A stretch of 64,000 nucleotides of DNA, taken from assembly GCF_900188025.1 (NCBI RefSeq), contig NZ_FZNO01000024.1, positions 1-64,000 of the forward strand, written 5' to 3'. This DNA comes from Blastococcus mobilis (GTDB taxonomy: Bacteria > Actinomycetota > Actinomycetes > Mycobacteriales > Geodermatophilaceae). The translations under genes and the position numbers were made by a program. The first letter of the stretch is position 1. Every line of letters starts with the position of its first letter. The notes below the pieces were generated by a model. The model was not told the origin of the DNA and ran no database searches. It was given only the letters and a program-made list of their open reading frames with translations. Shown one piece after another: positions 45,787 through 54,676 of the stretch.

Positions 45787-47592
45787 TTGAACGGTGGCAC
45801 GTCGGCCGCATCACCGGGCACGACGGTGATGCCCGGGAGTTCCGCGTCACCGTGCCGTCGGCCCGAGCAACCAACGCCCGCCCCGCAGACGCAGTCCATC
45901 GCGGACGGAGGCACCTCCGTCGAGCGCCCTTCGCGCTGGTCGTGGTGCCGCCGGCTGTTCCTGGTCCTCGTCTTCCTCGTCAGCCTCTGGGCGTCGCTGA
46001 CTGCTGTGGCCCACGCGGCCCCGAACGAGTCGAACGACAGGCCAGGCCCATCCGCACCGCCACTCTCCGGTCCGATGTCCGACGTGACCGGTCAGGCCCC
46101 CCACGGTCCGCCGGCGTCACCGGCGGGCAAGTCCCCGACGAAACCACCACGGGCAGAAGCCCCGCTCATCGACCTGCCCGCACCCAAGACCGACCGATCG
46201 GGCGCCACCGCGCCACCGGTAGCAGCACCGGCCGCGGCCACGCCACCCGCCGTCGACTCCGCCAAGCCCCCGGCCACGCCACCCACCGTCGACTCCGCCA
46301 AGCCCCCGGCCACGCCAGCCCGCGTCGACTCCACCAAGCCCCCGAACACGCCCAAGACCGACCGCCCGGTCGCCACCGCGCAGAAGGTCGGCGCTCCCAG
46401 CGACCCGACACCGCCCAAGCCCGGCCGCCGGGGCGCCTCCTCGGAGCTGCCGGCGACCACCCCGGCCCCGGTCTCGCCGTCCCGCGTCGACTCCGCCGGC
46501 CCCCCGAACACGCCCAAGACCGACCGCCCGGTCGCCACCGCGCAGAAGGTCGGCGCTGGCAGCGACCCGACACCGCCCAAGCCCGGCCGCCGGGGCGCCT
46601 CCTCGGAGCTGCCGGCGACCACCCCGGCCCCGGTCTCGCCGTCCCGCGTCGACTCCACCAAGCCCCCGAACACGCCCAAGACCGACCGCCCGGTCGCCAC
46701 CGCGCAGAAGGTCGGCGCTCGCAGCGACCCGACACCGCCCAAGCCCGGCCGCCGGGGCGCCTCCTCGGAGCTGCCGGCGACCACCCCGGCCCCGGTCACC
46801 CATCTCGGCGCCACGCGTGTCACCGGCGGCGGCGCTGCCCCACCCACAAGGATCGGCACCGCTGTTGCGGTCGAGCGCCGACACGGTCACGCCCGCACCG
46901 CTCCGCTCCCGGTCCCGATGCCGGTCCCGGTCGCGGTCCCGACCCCGGTCCGGGTCCCGTCGGTCGGATCGCAGTCCGCTGCAACTGGAGCCGGTGGCGG
47001 GCCCGTCGCTGACACGGCCTCGACCAGGACCGCGACGGCGACGACCCCCAGCACAGCACCACCCTCCGGACTTCTGCTGCCCCCCGTCGGAACGACGCCG
47101 ACGGAAGCGGCAGGCCCACGGGCGGTTCCGCCGGCCGCGCCGTCCATCCCCTGCCTCGGCGTGATCTCGAATGCCGTCGACCAGTGGACTTCCACCACGG
47201 GGCAGGCAGCCGCGGTCACTCGGTACGTCGAGTCCGGCAGCCTCGGCGGACGGACGAGCTCTCAGGTGCGCGTCGCCACGACGCTCGCTGTGACAACCCC
47301 GGTGGCACTGTCGGCGCCGTCCTCCGAGGAACTGCCGCTCCGCGCGCCCCCTCCCCTGCCTCCGGCCGCCCCTGCCGCCCTGGCTGCGCCGCCGGCGCCG
47401 ACCGCGCCGACCGCGCCGTGTTCCGGCAGCAGCTCGGCGTCAGGAACCCATTACGGCCACCATTCCGGTACCGCACTCGCGGTCCTCAGCGGGGATGCCG
47501 GGGCCCTGCGCGCCCAGGCATCCACCCGCTCCTCCGACCCCGGTCGTCCGGTCGTCGGCCGACCGGACGACCCGCACACTCGCCCCGGCTGA
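45787..47592 (+). CDS. exported Pro-rich protein with 54-residue tandem repeats
   Basis: Protein of 601 residues without an enzyme signature. A leader of about 50 residues precedes a basic/hydrophobic segment (LFLVLVFLVSLWASL near 56-70) ending in AVAHA-AP, a fine signal-peptidase site. The exported part is rich in Pro, Ala, Thr and Lys, with two 12-residue units (VDSAKPPATPPT) and three 54-residue units (KTDRPVATAQKVGA, then PGRRGASSELPATTPAP), followed by a Val/Pro section and a C-terminal Cys/His part. Basic charge suggests binding to an acidic polymer or wall. TTG at 45787 has a GGGGAG site 8 bases upstream, so the earlier open frame is not used. Confidence 0.7.
   Translation: MNGGTSAASPGTTVMPGSSASPCRRPEQPTPAPQTQSIADGGTSVERPSRWSWCRRLFLVLVFLVSLWASLTAVAHAAPNESNDRPGPSAPPLSGPMSDVTGQAPHGPPASPAGKSPTKPPRAEAPLIDLPAPKTDRSGATAPPVAAPAAATPPAVDSAKPPATPPTVDSAKPPATPARVDSTKPPNTPKTDRPVATAQKVGAPSDPTPPKPGRRGASSELPATTPAPVSPSRVDSAGPPNTPKTDRPVATAQKVGAGSDPTPPKPGRRGASSELPATTPAPVSPSRVDSTKPPNTPKTDRPVATAQKVGARSDPTPPKPGRRGASSELPATTPAPVTHLGATRVTGGGAAPPTRIGTAVAVERRHGHARTAPLPVPMPVPVAVPTPVRVPSVGSQSAATGAGGGPVADTASTRTATATTPSTAPPSGLLLPPVGTTPTEAAGPRAVPPAAPSIPCLGVISNAVDQWTSTTGQAAAVTRYVESGSLGGRTSSQVRVATTLAVTTPVALSAPSSEELPLRAPPPLPPAAPAALAAPPAPTAPTAPCSGSSSASGTHYGHHSGTALAVLSGDAGALRAQASTRSSDPGRPVVGRPDDPHTRPG
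46252..46797 (+). repeat. tandem DNA repeats (2 x 36 bp, then 3 x 162 bp)
   Basis: GTCGACTCC units begin at 46252, 46288 and 46324 (36-bp period), then 162-bp units begin at 46324, 46486 and 46648, differing at only a few bases until they diverge near 46797. All are in frame with the exported protein. The near identity indicates recent duplication or gene conversion. Confidence 0.9.
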
Positions 47593-47719
47593 GCAGGGCG
47601 CGCATCGCCACGACGGCGCGCCCATCCGGATCGCCGTGACGTTTCGAACGATGTCTGGAGCCCGGCTCAGGCCGGTCACTCCTTCAGGGATCCCGCGCAT
47701 CCCCTCAGCACTTCACTTC

Positions 47720-47737
47720 GCGCTTGCGAACAAGCGC
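47720..47737 (+). promoter_or_regulatory. hairpin GCGCTTG-CGAA-CAAGCGC before the oxidoreductase
   Basis: A perfect 7-base-pair stem with a CGAA tetraloop ends 23 bases before the GTG at 47761. It may be a weak terminator of the repeat-protein transcript or an operator for the next operon. Confidence 0.45.
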
Positions 47738-47760
47738 ACAGACGGTCAAGGGCAAGTCAG

Positions 47761-48966
47761 GTGAGACACGCCATGCACGCTCCATCCAACCCCTCCAACC
47801 CCGAAACCACAGTCCCTGCGTGGAACAGCACGGCGCGCAGGCAACAGGACGCGGCTGCGTCCCGTGATCGCATCGCCGTCATCGGCTACGGCTACTGGGG
47901 CTCGAAGCACGTCCGCGTCCTGAGCAGCACCCCCGGCGTCGACGTCACCATCGTCGACGGCCAGTCGGCGCGCCTCGTGGAGGCGGCAGCCCACTACCCC
48001 TCGGCGAGGCTGGCGTCCCATCTTGGTGACGTCCTCGACGACATCGACGCGGTGGTGGTCGCTACGCCACCCGGCAGCCACGCGCCCATCGCACACCGGG
48101 CGCTCGAGGCCGGCAAGCACGTGCTGGTGGAGAAGCCGCTGGCCACGTCCGTGCAGGACGCGGAGCGTCTGGTGAAGGCCGCCGCCCAGCACGGACGGCA
48201 CCTCATGGTCGGCCACACCTTCGAGTACAACGCCGCGGTGTGGAAGCTCCGGGAGCTCGTACGGTCCGGGGCACTGGGGCGGATCCTCTACGTCGACACG
48301 TCGCGGTTGAGTCTCGGCCGGTACCAGAGCGACGTGAACGTGATCTGGGATCTCGCCCCGCACGACATCTCGATCGTCTCGTACATCCTCGACGAGATGC
48401 CGGCCTGCGCCACCGTGTGGGCGCACAGCCACATCAGCAGGCAGCATGCCGACGTCGCGTACCTCCGCCTGGACTTCCCTCGGTCACAGACCCGGGCCTA
48501 CGTCCACGTCAGCTGGCTGACGCCCAACAAGGTCCGGCAGGTCACCGTCGTCGGTGAGCAGAAGATGGCCGTCTACGACGACCTGTCGGACAACGAACGG
48601 ATCCGCGTCTACGACATCGGTGTCGACGTCCAGGAGATCGACGATCCGGCGGAAGCCCATGCGTTGCCCGTGTCCTACCGCACCGGCGACATCGTCTCCC
48701 CGTACATCCCGTTCCAGGAGCCGCTCCTGGTTCAGGATCAGCACTTCATCGACTGCATCCGGACGGGGGCTCGGCCCGACACTTCCGGCGAGCGTGGCCT
48801 CGAAGTGGTCCGGGTGCTTGCTGCGACGGACGAGATGACCCAGGTCGCGGGCGAGGACGTGCGTGCCGGAGCGGGCGCGTCCACGGACCAGCCCAGCACC
48901 GGATCGGCCCCGGAGGGACCGTCACGAGACGGCCACCGCCCCCGTTCGACACGGATCGCGTCGTGA
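47761..48966 (+). CDS. Gfo/Idh/MocA-family sugar oxidoreductase (WlbA/WbpB-like)
   Basis: NAD(P)-dependent oxidoreductase of 401 residues. The N-terminal Rossmann core has AVIGYGYWGSKHVRVLSST near 39, DAVVVATPPGSHAPIAHRAL near 93 and HVLVEKPLATS near 120 with the EKP catalytic lysine; the C-terminal alpha/beta domain has GHTFEYNAAVWKLRELV near 150 and WDLAPHDISIVSYIL near 197 with the family His. It probably oxidises C3 of a UDP-HexNAc(A), feeding the aminotransferase that follows (GTGA overlap). The first 35 residues are polar; ATG at 47773 is an alternative start. The C-terminal 40 residues are low-complexity. Confidence 0.82.
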   Translation: MRHAMHAPSNPSNPETTVPAWNSTARRQQDAAASRDRIAVIGYGYWGSKHVRVLSSTPGVDVTIVDGQSARLVEAAAHYPSARLASHLGDVLDDIDAVVVATPPGSHAPIAHRALEAGKHVLVEKPLATSVQDAERLVKAAAQHGRHLMVGHTFEYNAAVWKLRELVRSGALGRILYVDTSRLSLGRYQSDVNVIWDLAPHDISIVSYILDEMPACATVWAHSHISRQHADVAYLRLDFPRSQTRAYVHVSWLTPNKVRQVTVVGEQKMAVYDDLSDNERIRVYDIGVDVQEIDDPAEAHALPVSYRTGDIVSPYIPFQEPLLVQDQHFIDCIRTGARPDTSGERGLEVVRVLAATDEMTQVAGEDVRAGAGASTDQPSTGSAPEGPSRDGHRPRSTRIAS

Positions 48967-50087
48967 CCGACGCGTCGATCCCGTTCCTCGACGTCCAGGG
49001 GATCACCCAACTCGTGCGCGAGGACCTGGACCTGCGCTGGAAGGGCGTGCTCACTCACGGCCGCTTCATCGGCGGTCCGGAGGTCGAGACGTTCGAGGCG
49101 CGGTTCGCGGAGTACTGCGAGAGCAGGCACTGCGTGGGGGTCGCCAACGGTACGGACGCGCTCGAGCTGGTCCTCGCCGCGCTGGGCATCGGACCGGGCG
49201 ACGAGGTCATCGTGCCCGCCAACACGTTCGTCGCGACTGTGGAAGCCGTGTGCGCCGTGGGCGCACGACCTCGGTTCGTCGACGTGGAACCGGACACGCT
49301 GGAGATCGATACCGACGCGGCCGCAGCTGCCGTAGGCCCCCGGACGGCGGCGGTCATGGCGGTGCACATGTTCGGCCAGATGGCCGACGTCGACCGTCTG
49401 GTCCCACTCGCGCAGCGGCATGGGCTGGCGATCGTCGAGGACGCCGCCCAGGCGCACGGGGCGCGATTCGGAGGCCGGAGAGCCGGCAGCGTCGGTGTCG
49501 CTGCGGGCTTCAGCTTCTACCCAGGGAAGAATCTCGGAGCGCTGGGTGACGCCGGTGCCGTGGTCTCCAGCGACGAGGCGCTCGTGGCGCGCATCCGGCA
49601 GCTGGCGAACCACGGCCGGGCAAGCAGCGGCCGGCACCTGCACGAGCTCCGCGGCCGGAACAGCCGGCTGGACACCCTGCAGGCCGCGGTCCTGGCCGTC
49701 AAGCTGCGCAGCCTCGACGCGGACAACGACCGCAGGCGGTGGGCGATGCGGCGCTATCGGGAGCGCCTACCGGCCGGGTGCCTCCCCCTGGCCGAGCATC
49801 CGCGGGCCGAACCGGTGCACCACCTGGCCGTCGTACAGGTGGCGGACCGCGCCGCAGCCACCGCGGCCTTGGACGCTGCGGGCATCGGCTGGGGTCTGCA
49901 CTACCCGGTGCCCTGCCACCGTCAGCCCGCCTTCGTCGAGTTCGCCGACGAGCCTCTCCCGACCACCGAGCTGGCCGCGCAGCGCATCCTCTCCCTGCCG
50001 ATGTCCCCGACCCTGACCGTGGCCCAGATCGGCCGTGTGTGCCAGGTCCTCGACCAGGCGACGGGGCCCGACCGCCGGCCTCCCTGA
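48963..50087 (+). CDS. DegT/DnrJ/EryC1 sugar aminotransferase (WlbC/WbpE-like)
   Basis: PLP enzyme of 374 residues: FIGGPEVETFEARFAEYCES near 35, GVANGTDALELVLAALGIGP near 60, FVDVEPDTLEID near 105, EDAAQAHGARFGGR near 159, SFYPGKNLGALGDAGAVV near 184 with the PLP lysine at 189, and GRNSRLDTLQAAVLAVKL near 231. The SFYPGKNLG form is typical of enzymes making 3-amino sugars. With the preceding oxidoreductase it should make a 3-amino (or 2,3-diamino) nucleotide sugar; the matching acetyltransferase is not adjacent. It is convergent with the metallophosphoesterase gene. Confidence 0.86.
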   Translation: MTDASIPFLDVQGITQLVREDLDLRWKGVLTHGRFIGGPEVETFEARFAEYCESRHCVGVANGTDALELVLAALGIGPGDEVIVPANTFVATVEAVCAVGARPRFVDVEPDTLEIDTDAAAAAVGPRTAAVMAVHMFGQMADVDRLVPLAQRHGLAIVEDAAQAHGARFGGRRAGSVGVAAGFSFYPGKNLGALGDAGAVVSSDEALVARIRQLANHGRASSGRHLHELRGRNSRLDTLQAAVLAVKLRSLDADNDRRRWAMRRYRERLPAGCLPLAEHPRAEPVHHLAVVQVADRAAATAALDAAGIGWGLHYPVPCHRQPAFVEFADEPLPTTELAAQRILSLPMSPTLTVAQIGRVCQVLDQATGPDRRPP

Positions 50088-50146
50088 ACCCGATGCGCCG
50101 CCGCTCCCGCGCACGTGGAACCCTTGTCATCCGCCGTGGGCGAGGT

Positions 50147-50944
50147 TCAGATGCGGCTGGCTCGAGTGCCGCGGACGGGGCGGAGGATCCGGCGGGCCAC
50201 TCCGCGGATCCGACCCCGCACCCGCGGCGGCGCGTGCAGACAGCGATCAGGCAACCCCAGTTGCTGGAGTGCCCGCCGGCTGGAGTCCACGTCGTAGTGC
50301 AGCCGGATGAACTCCACACTGACCGTGCTGCTGTCGTACAGCGCAAACCGCGCTCGGGGGCGGCTCTCGCGCTGCCGCGACTGGCCGACGCTCCCCGGAT
50401 TCAGTAGGCGCGCGGTTCCGGGCAGGGGAAGTCGGCCTTGTGGGCGCAGGGCCCCGTGATCCGCAACCACGCACCACTGCCGGTGGGTGTGCCCCAGGAC
50501 GAGCGTGTCGCTCCCGGGAGCCTCGAGCGGCATGCGGCGCAACAGTTCTCCTGCCCGCCTCTCGTCGACGACGTACTCCTCGGGGCTGTCCAGGGAGCCG
50601 TGAGTCATGAGGATGGGATCCACGTGCAACCGCACAGGGAGCGCCTCGAGGAACGCCCGAACGTCGGCCGAGATCAACGATCGGGTCAGGTCCGCGCTAT
50701 GGCGAGCGAGCGGCGGGAACCGAGTGGGCGGCAGCCGATCGAGGACGAAGAGGTCATGGTTTCCGGCGACGCACTCCGCGCCGACCGCGACCAGTCGTTC
50801 GACACACTCGTTGGGCTGGGGGCCATAACCCACGAGATCCCCGGCGACCAGCAGCCGCTCCGCCCCGTGGTCCTCGAGCCATCGCAGGGCCGCCTGCAGT
50901 GCGGCGTGGTTGGCGTGCACATCCGACAGCAGGCCGATCCGCAT
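50147..50944 (-). CDS. metallophosphoesterase
   Basis: Calcineurin-like phosphoesterase of 265 residues with a complete dimetal site: MRIGLLSDVHANHAALQAAL at 1-20 (D-x-H), VAGDLVGYGPQP near 37 (GD), CVAGNHDLFVLD near 59 (GNHD), MTHGSLDSP near 114 and LVLGHTHRQW near 148 (GHTH). The C-terminal 40 residues are basic. The family contains phosphodiesterases and phosphatases; substrate unknown. The ATG overlaps the ATP-grasp stop by one base (TGATG), so both proteins are made together and probably act in one pathway. Confidence 0.85.
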   Translation of the reverse strand: MRIGLLSDVHANHAALQAALRWLEDHGAERLLVAGDLVGYGPQPNECVERLVAVGAECVAGNHDLFVLDRLPPTRFPPLARHSADLTRSLISADVRAFLEALPVRLHVDPILMTHGSLDSPEEYVVDERRAGELLRRMPLEAPGSDTLVLGHTHRQWCVVADHGALRPQGRLPLPGTARLLNPGSVGQSRQRESRPRARFALYDSSTVSVEFIRLHYDVDSSRRALQQLGLPDRCLHAPPRVRGRIRGVARRILRPVRGTRASRI

Positions 50945-52353
50945 CAGCTCGTCCGTCGGGATCGCCGCTGCCGGCTCCCAGATGCCCGCCTCGGGGACGC
51001 GCCGGCCGTCAGGGCGTCACGCTTCCGGATCCCGAGGGCCATCAGCACGGGCCGTGTGGGAGAACCGCCTGTGTCATGCGACGAGCTCCGTCGGCCAGTG
51101 GTCGGGAGATGCTCGCGGATCCATGCACCGCACGCCGCGAGCAGCGGCAACGGATCGTTCCATGCCCAGAAGGCCTTCGCGTCGCATCGGGCCGCCCAGA
51201 TCAACCAGCGCAGCATCGGGACACCCGCCCGCCGCGCCGCGAGGACGTCCTTGGGGTGGACCCAGGTTGCAGCGGTCGCACGCTCCGTCGGGCTGCTCAC
51301 CCATCGACCACCAGTGAGGTCGGCGTACACCATCGCGGGGATGTTGACTCCCACCCTGGCTCCCAGGTGATGCCAGAGACTGAAGCGCGCGTTGATCTCC
51401 AGCAGGTACAGCTTCCCTCGGGCTGAGCGCTTGAAGTCGAACTTGGCCACCCCGCGCAGCCCGATGAGGGTGACCAGCTCCCGGCCGAGATCCCTGACGT
51501 CCGTGGCCGCGGTGAGGGTCAACGCCGTGGAGTGCCCGAACTCGGCCGGCATCGTCCGGATCTTGCGGCCGGTGAACTCCGCGCGGACCGAGCCCCGGCC
51601 ATCCACGTACACGTGGTAGCTCTCGATCGCGGACTCCGGGCCGGGCACGCACTCCTGGACGACGAACCGCTGCTCCGATGCCCGGAACGTCTGAGCAAGG
51701 GCTCTCAGCTCAGCGAGATCGTCGACGCGGAGCGCCTTGGCCGGCTCCGCGGACGCCCAGGTCGTGCTGCGCAGAGCCGGCTTCACGATCAGCGGAAAGA
51801 GGTGTGCGTCGTAGTAGGCATCCGCGAAAGCCTGGGCCGACTCGACGACACGGGTGGCGGGCACCGGAAGCGACAGCCGCGCGCTCAGGCTGCTGAAGCG
51901 CTGCTTGTCCGACACGTCCTCCACAAGATCCGGCGATGCCACGGCGAAGCGGAAGGTCGGTTCGAGCCGGGTCCGGAAGCGGGAGGTGAACATCACCGCC
52001 TGGTCCGAACAGAAGAACAGCACCGGCGGCTCGCTCTGTCGACGGCCGAACTCGAGGAGGCGTTCGAGCAACTGCTCGCCGCATTCCTCGATGGGAAGCC
52101 CCCAGTCCCAGTCGAAGATCGTGGTTGCGTACCGCGAGTACCGCGCTTCGTCATGACGGGGCGCGACCACCGCGGAGGGCACGCCGGCGAGCGCCAGCGC
52201 GCGGACGATCTCCACGCAGCCGGATCCGATCACGACAGCTGGCGCGTGCCCGGAATCGGGCTCCCGGACGGCCGGGGCCGGGCGTCGTTCCGCAGTGAAC
52301 CCGTCGAAGACTCCTACGTGCCCCTCCGAGTCGGTACTCGGTGCTGGCTGCAT
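50944..52353 (-). CDS. ATP-grasp ligase-like protein
   Basis: Protein of 469 residues with an N-terminal Rossmann-like domain (APAVVIGSGCVEIVRALALA near 37, SDQAVMFTSRFRTRLEP) and an ATP-grasp fold: DKQRFSSLSARLSLPVPATR near 148, FPLIVKPALRSTTWASAE near 184 with the ATP-binding Lys, RFVVQECVPGPESAIESYHV near 228, and VAKFDFKRSARGKLYLLEIN near 297 with metal-binding Glu/Asn. Members join a carboxylate to an amine, as in carnosine or peptide ligases. A role in attaching an amino acid to a sugar amine is an inference. ATG at 52353 has GAGGAAG; a GTG at 52431 would extend it by 26 residues. Confidence 0.8.
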   Translation of the reverse strand: MQPAPSTDSEGHVGVFDGFTAERRPAPAVREPDSGHAPAVVIGSGCVEIVRALALAGVPSAVVAPRHDEARYSRYATTIFDWDWGLPIEECGEQLLERLLEFGRRQSEPPVLFFCSDQAVMFTSRFRTRLEPTFRFAVASPDLVEDVSDKQRFSSLSARLSLPVPATRVVESAQAFADAYYDAHLFPLIVKPALRSTTWASAEPAKALRVDDLAELRALAQTFRASEQRFVVQECVPGPESAIESYHVYVDGRGSVRAEFTGRKIRTMPAEFGHSTALTLTAATDVRDLGRELVTLIGLRGVAKFDFKRSARGKLYLLEINARFSLWHHLGARVGVNIPAMVYADLTGGRWVSSPTERATAATWVHPKDVLAARRAGVPMLRWLIWAARCDAKAFWAWNDPLPLLAACGAWIREHLPTTGRRSSSHDTGGSPTRPVLMALGIRKRDALTAGASPRRASGSRQRRSRRTS

Positions 52354-52610
52354 GAAGTGCTTCCTCACCACTGGCTGATCCCGCGGACGGAGTTCAGTGT
52401 GCCTCGGATTGATCAGCTCTGACGTGCTCACGGCTGCGGTTCGACGGTTTGTCCGCCGGCGACCACGGCCACGGCCACCTGCAGGTCGTTCGGTAGGCGC
52501 GCGAGCGCCGGCAGGCTCAGGCCCGTCTCTCCGAGTGGCCGGCCTCAGGTGATCGTGAACGGCAGGACGTCGGCGCCTACCACCGTGCGGCGGTCGTGGC
52601 TCGTGCCGGC
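52354..52610 (-). other. short gap with possible decayed reading frame
   Basis: Reading in the frame of the transglycosylase-like gene past its stop gives two short open stretches, one ending VVGADVLPFTIT and one SLPALARLPNDLQVAVAVVA, the latter stopping with a GTGA overlap to a possible GTG start of the ATP-grasp gene. These could be remnants of a small cistron. Evidence is thin. Confidence 0.2.
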
Positions 52611-53447
52611 TCAGCTTCCACGGATCGCCGTGGGCGGGGCCCCCGCAGCCGAGCTCCACTGCAGCCACGGCTTGGTCCGCTCGTACTCGAGCACATCGTC
52701 GGTGTAGAAGTACCACGTCGACTCGTCCGGGTCGCCGGAGTAGTGGACGCCGATGCAGGCCTCCAGGTTGCCCCGCAGCTCCGGGTACCACATGACCCCG
52801 TCGTAGCAGGCACGGCGCAGCCCCATTGCCCAGTCGGCATTGAAGGCCGTCGAAGCCGACGAGTTGGGGTGTCCGCCCCACACCTCTCTCTTCATCTGGA
52901 ACAGACCGTGCGACTGTCCGCCGTCGCCAGCGGCAGCCTGGTCCCAGGCCGACTCGACGACGGCTTGAGCCCGGTTCACGTCAGTGGGGAACCCCCACTT
53001 GCAGGACGCCCACTGGATGATTTCGTCGGTGGTGCCGGTGAAGCTCCCGTCGACGCGCCCCCGGTAATCGGGGCCGTCGGCTGCGGCGGTGGTCCAAGAG
53101 CTCATGCCGTAGGGGGCGGGGCCGGCAGGGGGGGTCGCATTGGCGGTGGCATTCTCCGGCCTGGGCTCCCACGCGTCGCGCTGCACGCGTGTGGCGCACT
53201 CCTCACCCGAGGGCAGGGCGCTGCCCGGCGGCAGGAGGGGGAAGACGCCGCCGACGGCCTGGTCGGCCGTCTTCTGCGCAGCTGCCTCCACCAGAGAAGG
53301 GATGGACACCGGTGGCGCGGTGGACGTCGACGTGGACTCAGGACTGGGGGCCGATGTGGCGAACGTGCCGGCCAGAAGGAGGAGCAAGGCGAGGCCGGCT
53401 ACCCAGAAGGTAGGGAGGGACTGTGCGGGGGCGCTGTGCCGGGTCAC
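52611..53447 (-). CDS. exported lysozyme-fold (transglycosylase-like) protein
   Basis: Protein of 278 residues with a signal/anchor segment (LPTFWVAGLALLLLLAGTFA, about 14-33), a Ser/Thr/Pro linker, and a C-terminal domain from about 140 whose core AQAVVESAWDQAAAGDGG followed by SHGLFQMKREVWGGHP near 175-210 resembles soluble lytic transglycosylase motifs (ES, GLFQ). It probably cleaves or remodels peptidoglycan to let polymer pass. Two cysteines (GEECATRV, RRACYDGV, LEACIGVH) may form disulfides. A clear promoter at 53481-53509 places the transcript start just before the GTG at 53447, which supports this start over longer ones. Confidence 0.78.
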   Translation of the reverse strand: MTRHSAPAQSLPTFWVAGLALLLLLAGTFATSAPSPESTSTSTAPPVSIPSLVEAAAQKTADQAVGGVFPLLPPGSALPSGEECATRVQRDAWEPRPENATANATPPAGPAPYGMSSWTTAAADGPDYRGRVDGSFTGTTDEIIQWASCKWGFPTDVNRAQAVVESAWDQAAAGDGGQSHGLFQMKREVWGGHPNSSASTAFNADWAMGLRRACYDGVMWYPELRGNLEACIGVHYSGDPDESTWYFYTDDVLEYERTKPWLQWSSAAGAPPTAIRGS

Positions 53448-53480
53448 GACGCGCGCCGGTTGGGGGTGAGCACGGCCAGC

Positions 53481-53509
53481 AAGGTAACGAGCGGATAACG
53501 GATCGTCAA
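53481..53509 (-). promoter_or_regulatory. promoter of the transglycosylase-like gene
   Basis: On the minus strand TTGACG (53509-53504) and TACCTT (53486-53481) are separated by 17 bases, a near-consensus housekeeping promoter. The -10 hexamer is identical to that at 16424. A transcript starting about 7 bases later leaves a leader of about 27 bases before the GTG. Confidence 0.65.
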
Positions 53510-53729
53510 CTGACGGAAAGCGCTCTCGTGCGGAAGTGACACCCTCACCGGCCCGGCGGTCCGCACCAGACGGACGTCGGGCGCCCATGTCGCCTCCGAC
53601 GGCCGGCCAGGGCGCCGTCGTCCCGGTGCGATGGGGGATGAGGCCAGGCCGCCACGACTCCCCCGGCTATCCAGCACGAGCACGGCACGACCGGACGACC
53701 CGACGGGACGCCGACGGCGCCGATCCGGG

Positions 53730-53758
53730 TTGACGGTCGCTCGTCCGCGGACCAATGT
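53730..53758 (+). promoter_or_regulatory. probable promoter of the module D sugar-transferase operon
   Basis: TTGACG at 53730-53735 and CAATGT at 53753-53758 are separated by 17 bases. The -35 matches well, the -10 is fair. It lies about 210 bases upstream of the transferase ATG. Confidence 0.45.
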
Positions 53759-53967
53759 TCCACGACAGAGCCAGGGAACTCGGCACGGCGACGTCAATCA
53801 ACCCTGGCCCGGTGCTGAGACGTGCGCCTCCTCGCACGCCAGCGGTGCCACGTCCCACGCGGAGGACCAGTTGGGGTCTCGGCAGGCAGCAGAGCGCGTG
53901 GCCGTCGTCTGCCAGTCCCACCACCGATGGACTCGTGGGCACCCCTCCGCTCCCCGGCCCGGAACCC

Positions 53968-54624
53968 ATGGACGTTAGTCAGCCGGTGGAGGACGGGACG
54001 CCGGCATGGGACGAGGTGGCCCGTCGGGGAATGGACCTCGTCGGCGCTGCCCTGCTCTTACTGCTCACGGCACCGCTGTCCTTGATCCTTGCCGTCTGGA
54101 TCCGGCTGGACACCCCCGGCCCGGCACTCTTCCGCCAGCAACGGGTCGGCCAGGGGCGACGGCCATTCACGCTCTACAAGTTCCGCACCATGCGCGTCGG
54201 CGCGGACGATGCGGCACATCGCGCGCTGATCGCGGCGGAGTTGCGCGGCGAGGACACGCGCCGTCGTGGCAGCACGAAGATCGACGACGATGCCCGGATC
54301 ACACGCGCCGGGCGTTTCCTGCGCAGGACGAGCTGCGACGAGCTGCCGCAGCTGCTGAACGTCGTCCGCGGTGACATGTCCCTGGTCGGGCCGCGGCCGT
54401 GCTTGCCGTGGGAGGCCGACATGTTCCCGGCGAAGTACGCCGAGCGGTTCACCGTCCGACCCGGGCTGACGGGGCTCTGGCAAGTGCGAGGCCGGAGTGT
54501 CCTGGGAACGCTGGACATGCTCGAGCTGGATCTGGAGTACGTGCGCACTCGACGGCTGGGCACCGACCTGGCGATCGTCATGGCCACGATCCCGGCCCTC
54601 CTCCGCGGGGACGGTGCCCGATGA
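53968..54624 (+). CDS. bacterial sugar transferase (phosphoglycosyl transferase)
   Basis: Protein of 218 residues: a single helix near 24-46 ([20 protein letters not shown]), [20 protein letters not shown] near 53, [20 protein letters not shown] near 109 with the catalytic Asp-Glu pair, [20 protein letters not shown] near 128 and [15 protein letters not shown] near 164. It should start the repeat unit of module D by loading a sugar phosphate on undecaprenyl phosphate. All family motifs are intact. The ATG is the start nearest the conserved region; ribosome site is weak (GGAACC). First gene of a rightward operon. Confidence 0.9.
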   Translation: MDVSQPVEDGTPAWDEVARRGMDLVGAALLLLLTAPLSLILAVWIRLDTPGPALFRQQRVGQGRRPFTLYKFRTMRVGADDAAHRALIAAELRGEDTRRRGSTKIDDDARITRAGRFLRRTSCDELPQLLNVVRGDMSLVGPRPCLPWEADMFPAKYAERFTVRPGLTGLWQVRGRSVLGTLDMLELDLEYVRTRRLGTDLAIVMATIPALLRGDGAR

Positions 54625-54676
54625 GCCTGCCGCAGCTGTCCGCCTCCGGCGTGCCTGTCGAGGGGAGCCGCCGTCC

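Larger units (their letters stand above)
53448..53967. other. divergent promoter region before the module D operon
   Basis: 520 bases without a supported gene, containing a leftward promoter (53481-53509) and a rightward promoter (53730-53758). The rightward transcript would have a leader of about 200 bases with no obvious riboswitch. Confidence 0.5.

Noticed and set aside
46252-46810. Direct repeats considered as a CRISPR array
   Set aside because: Units are 36 and 162 bp with no unique spacers, and are in-frame coding repeats.
46092-46890. Repetitive leftward frames over the tandem repeats
   Set aside because: They repeat only because the DNA does; the rightward frame has the signal peptide and ribosome site.
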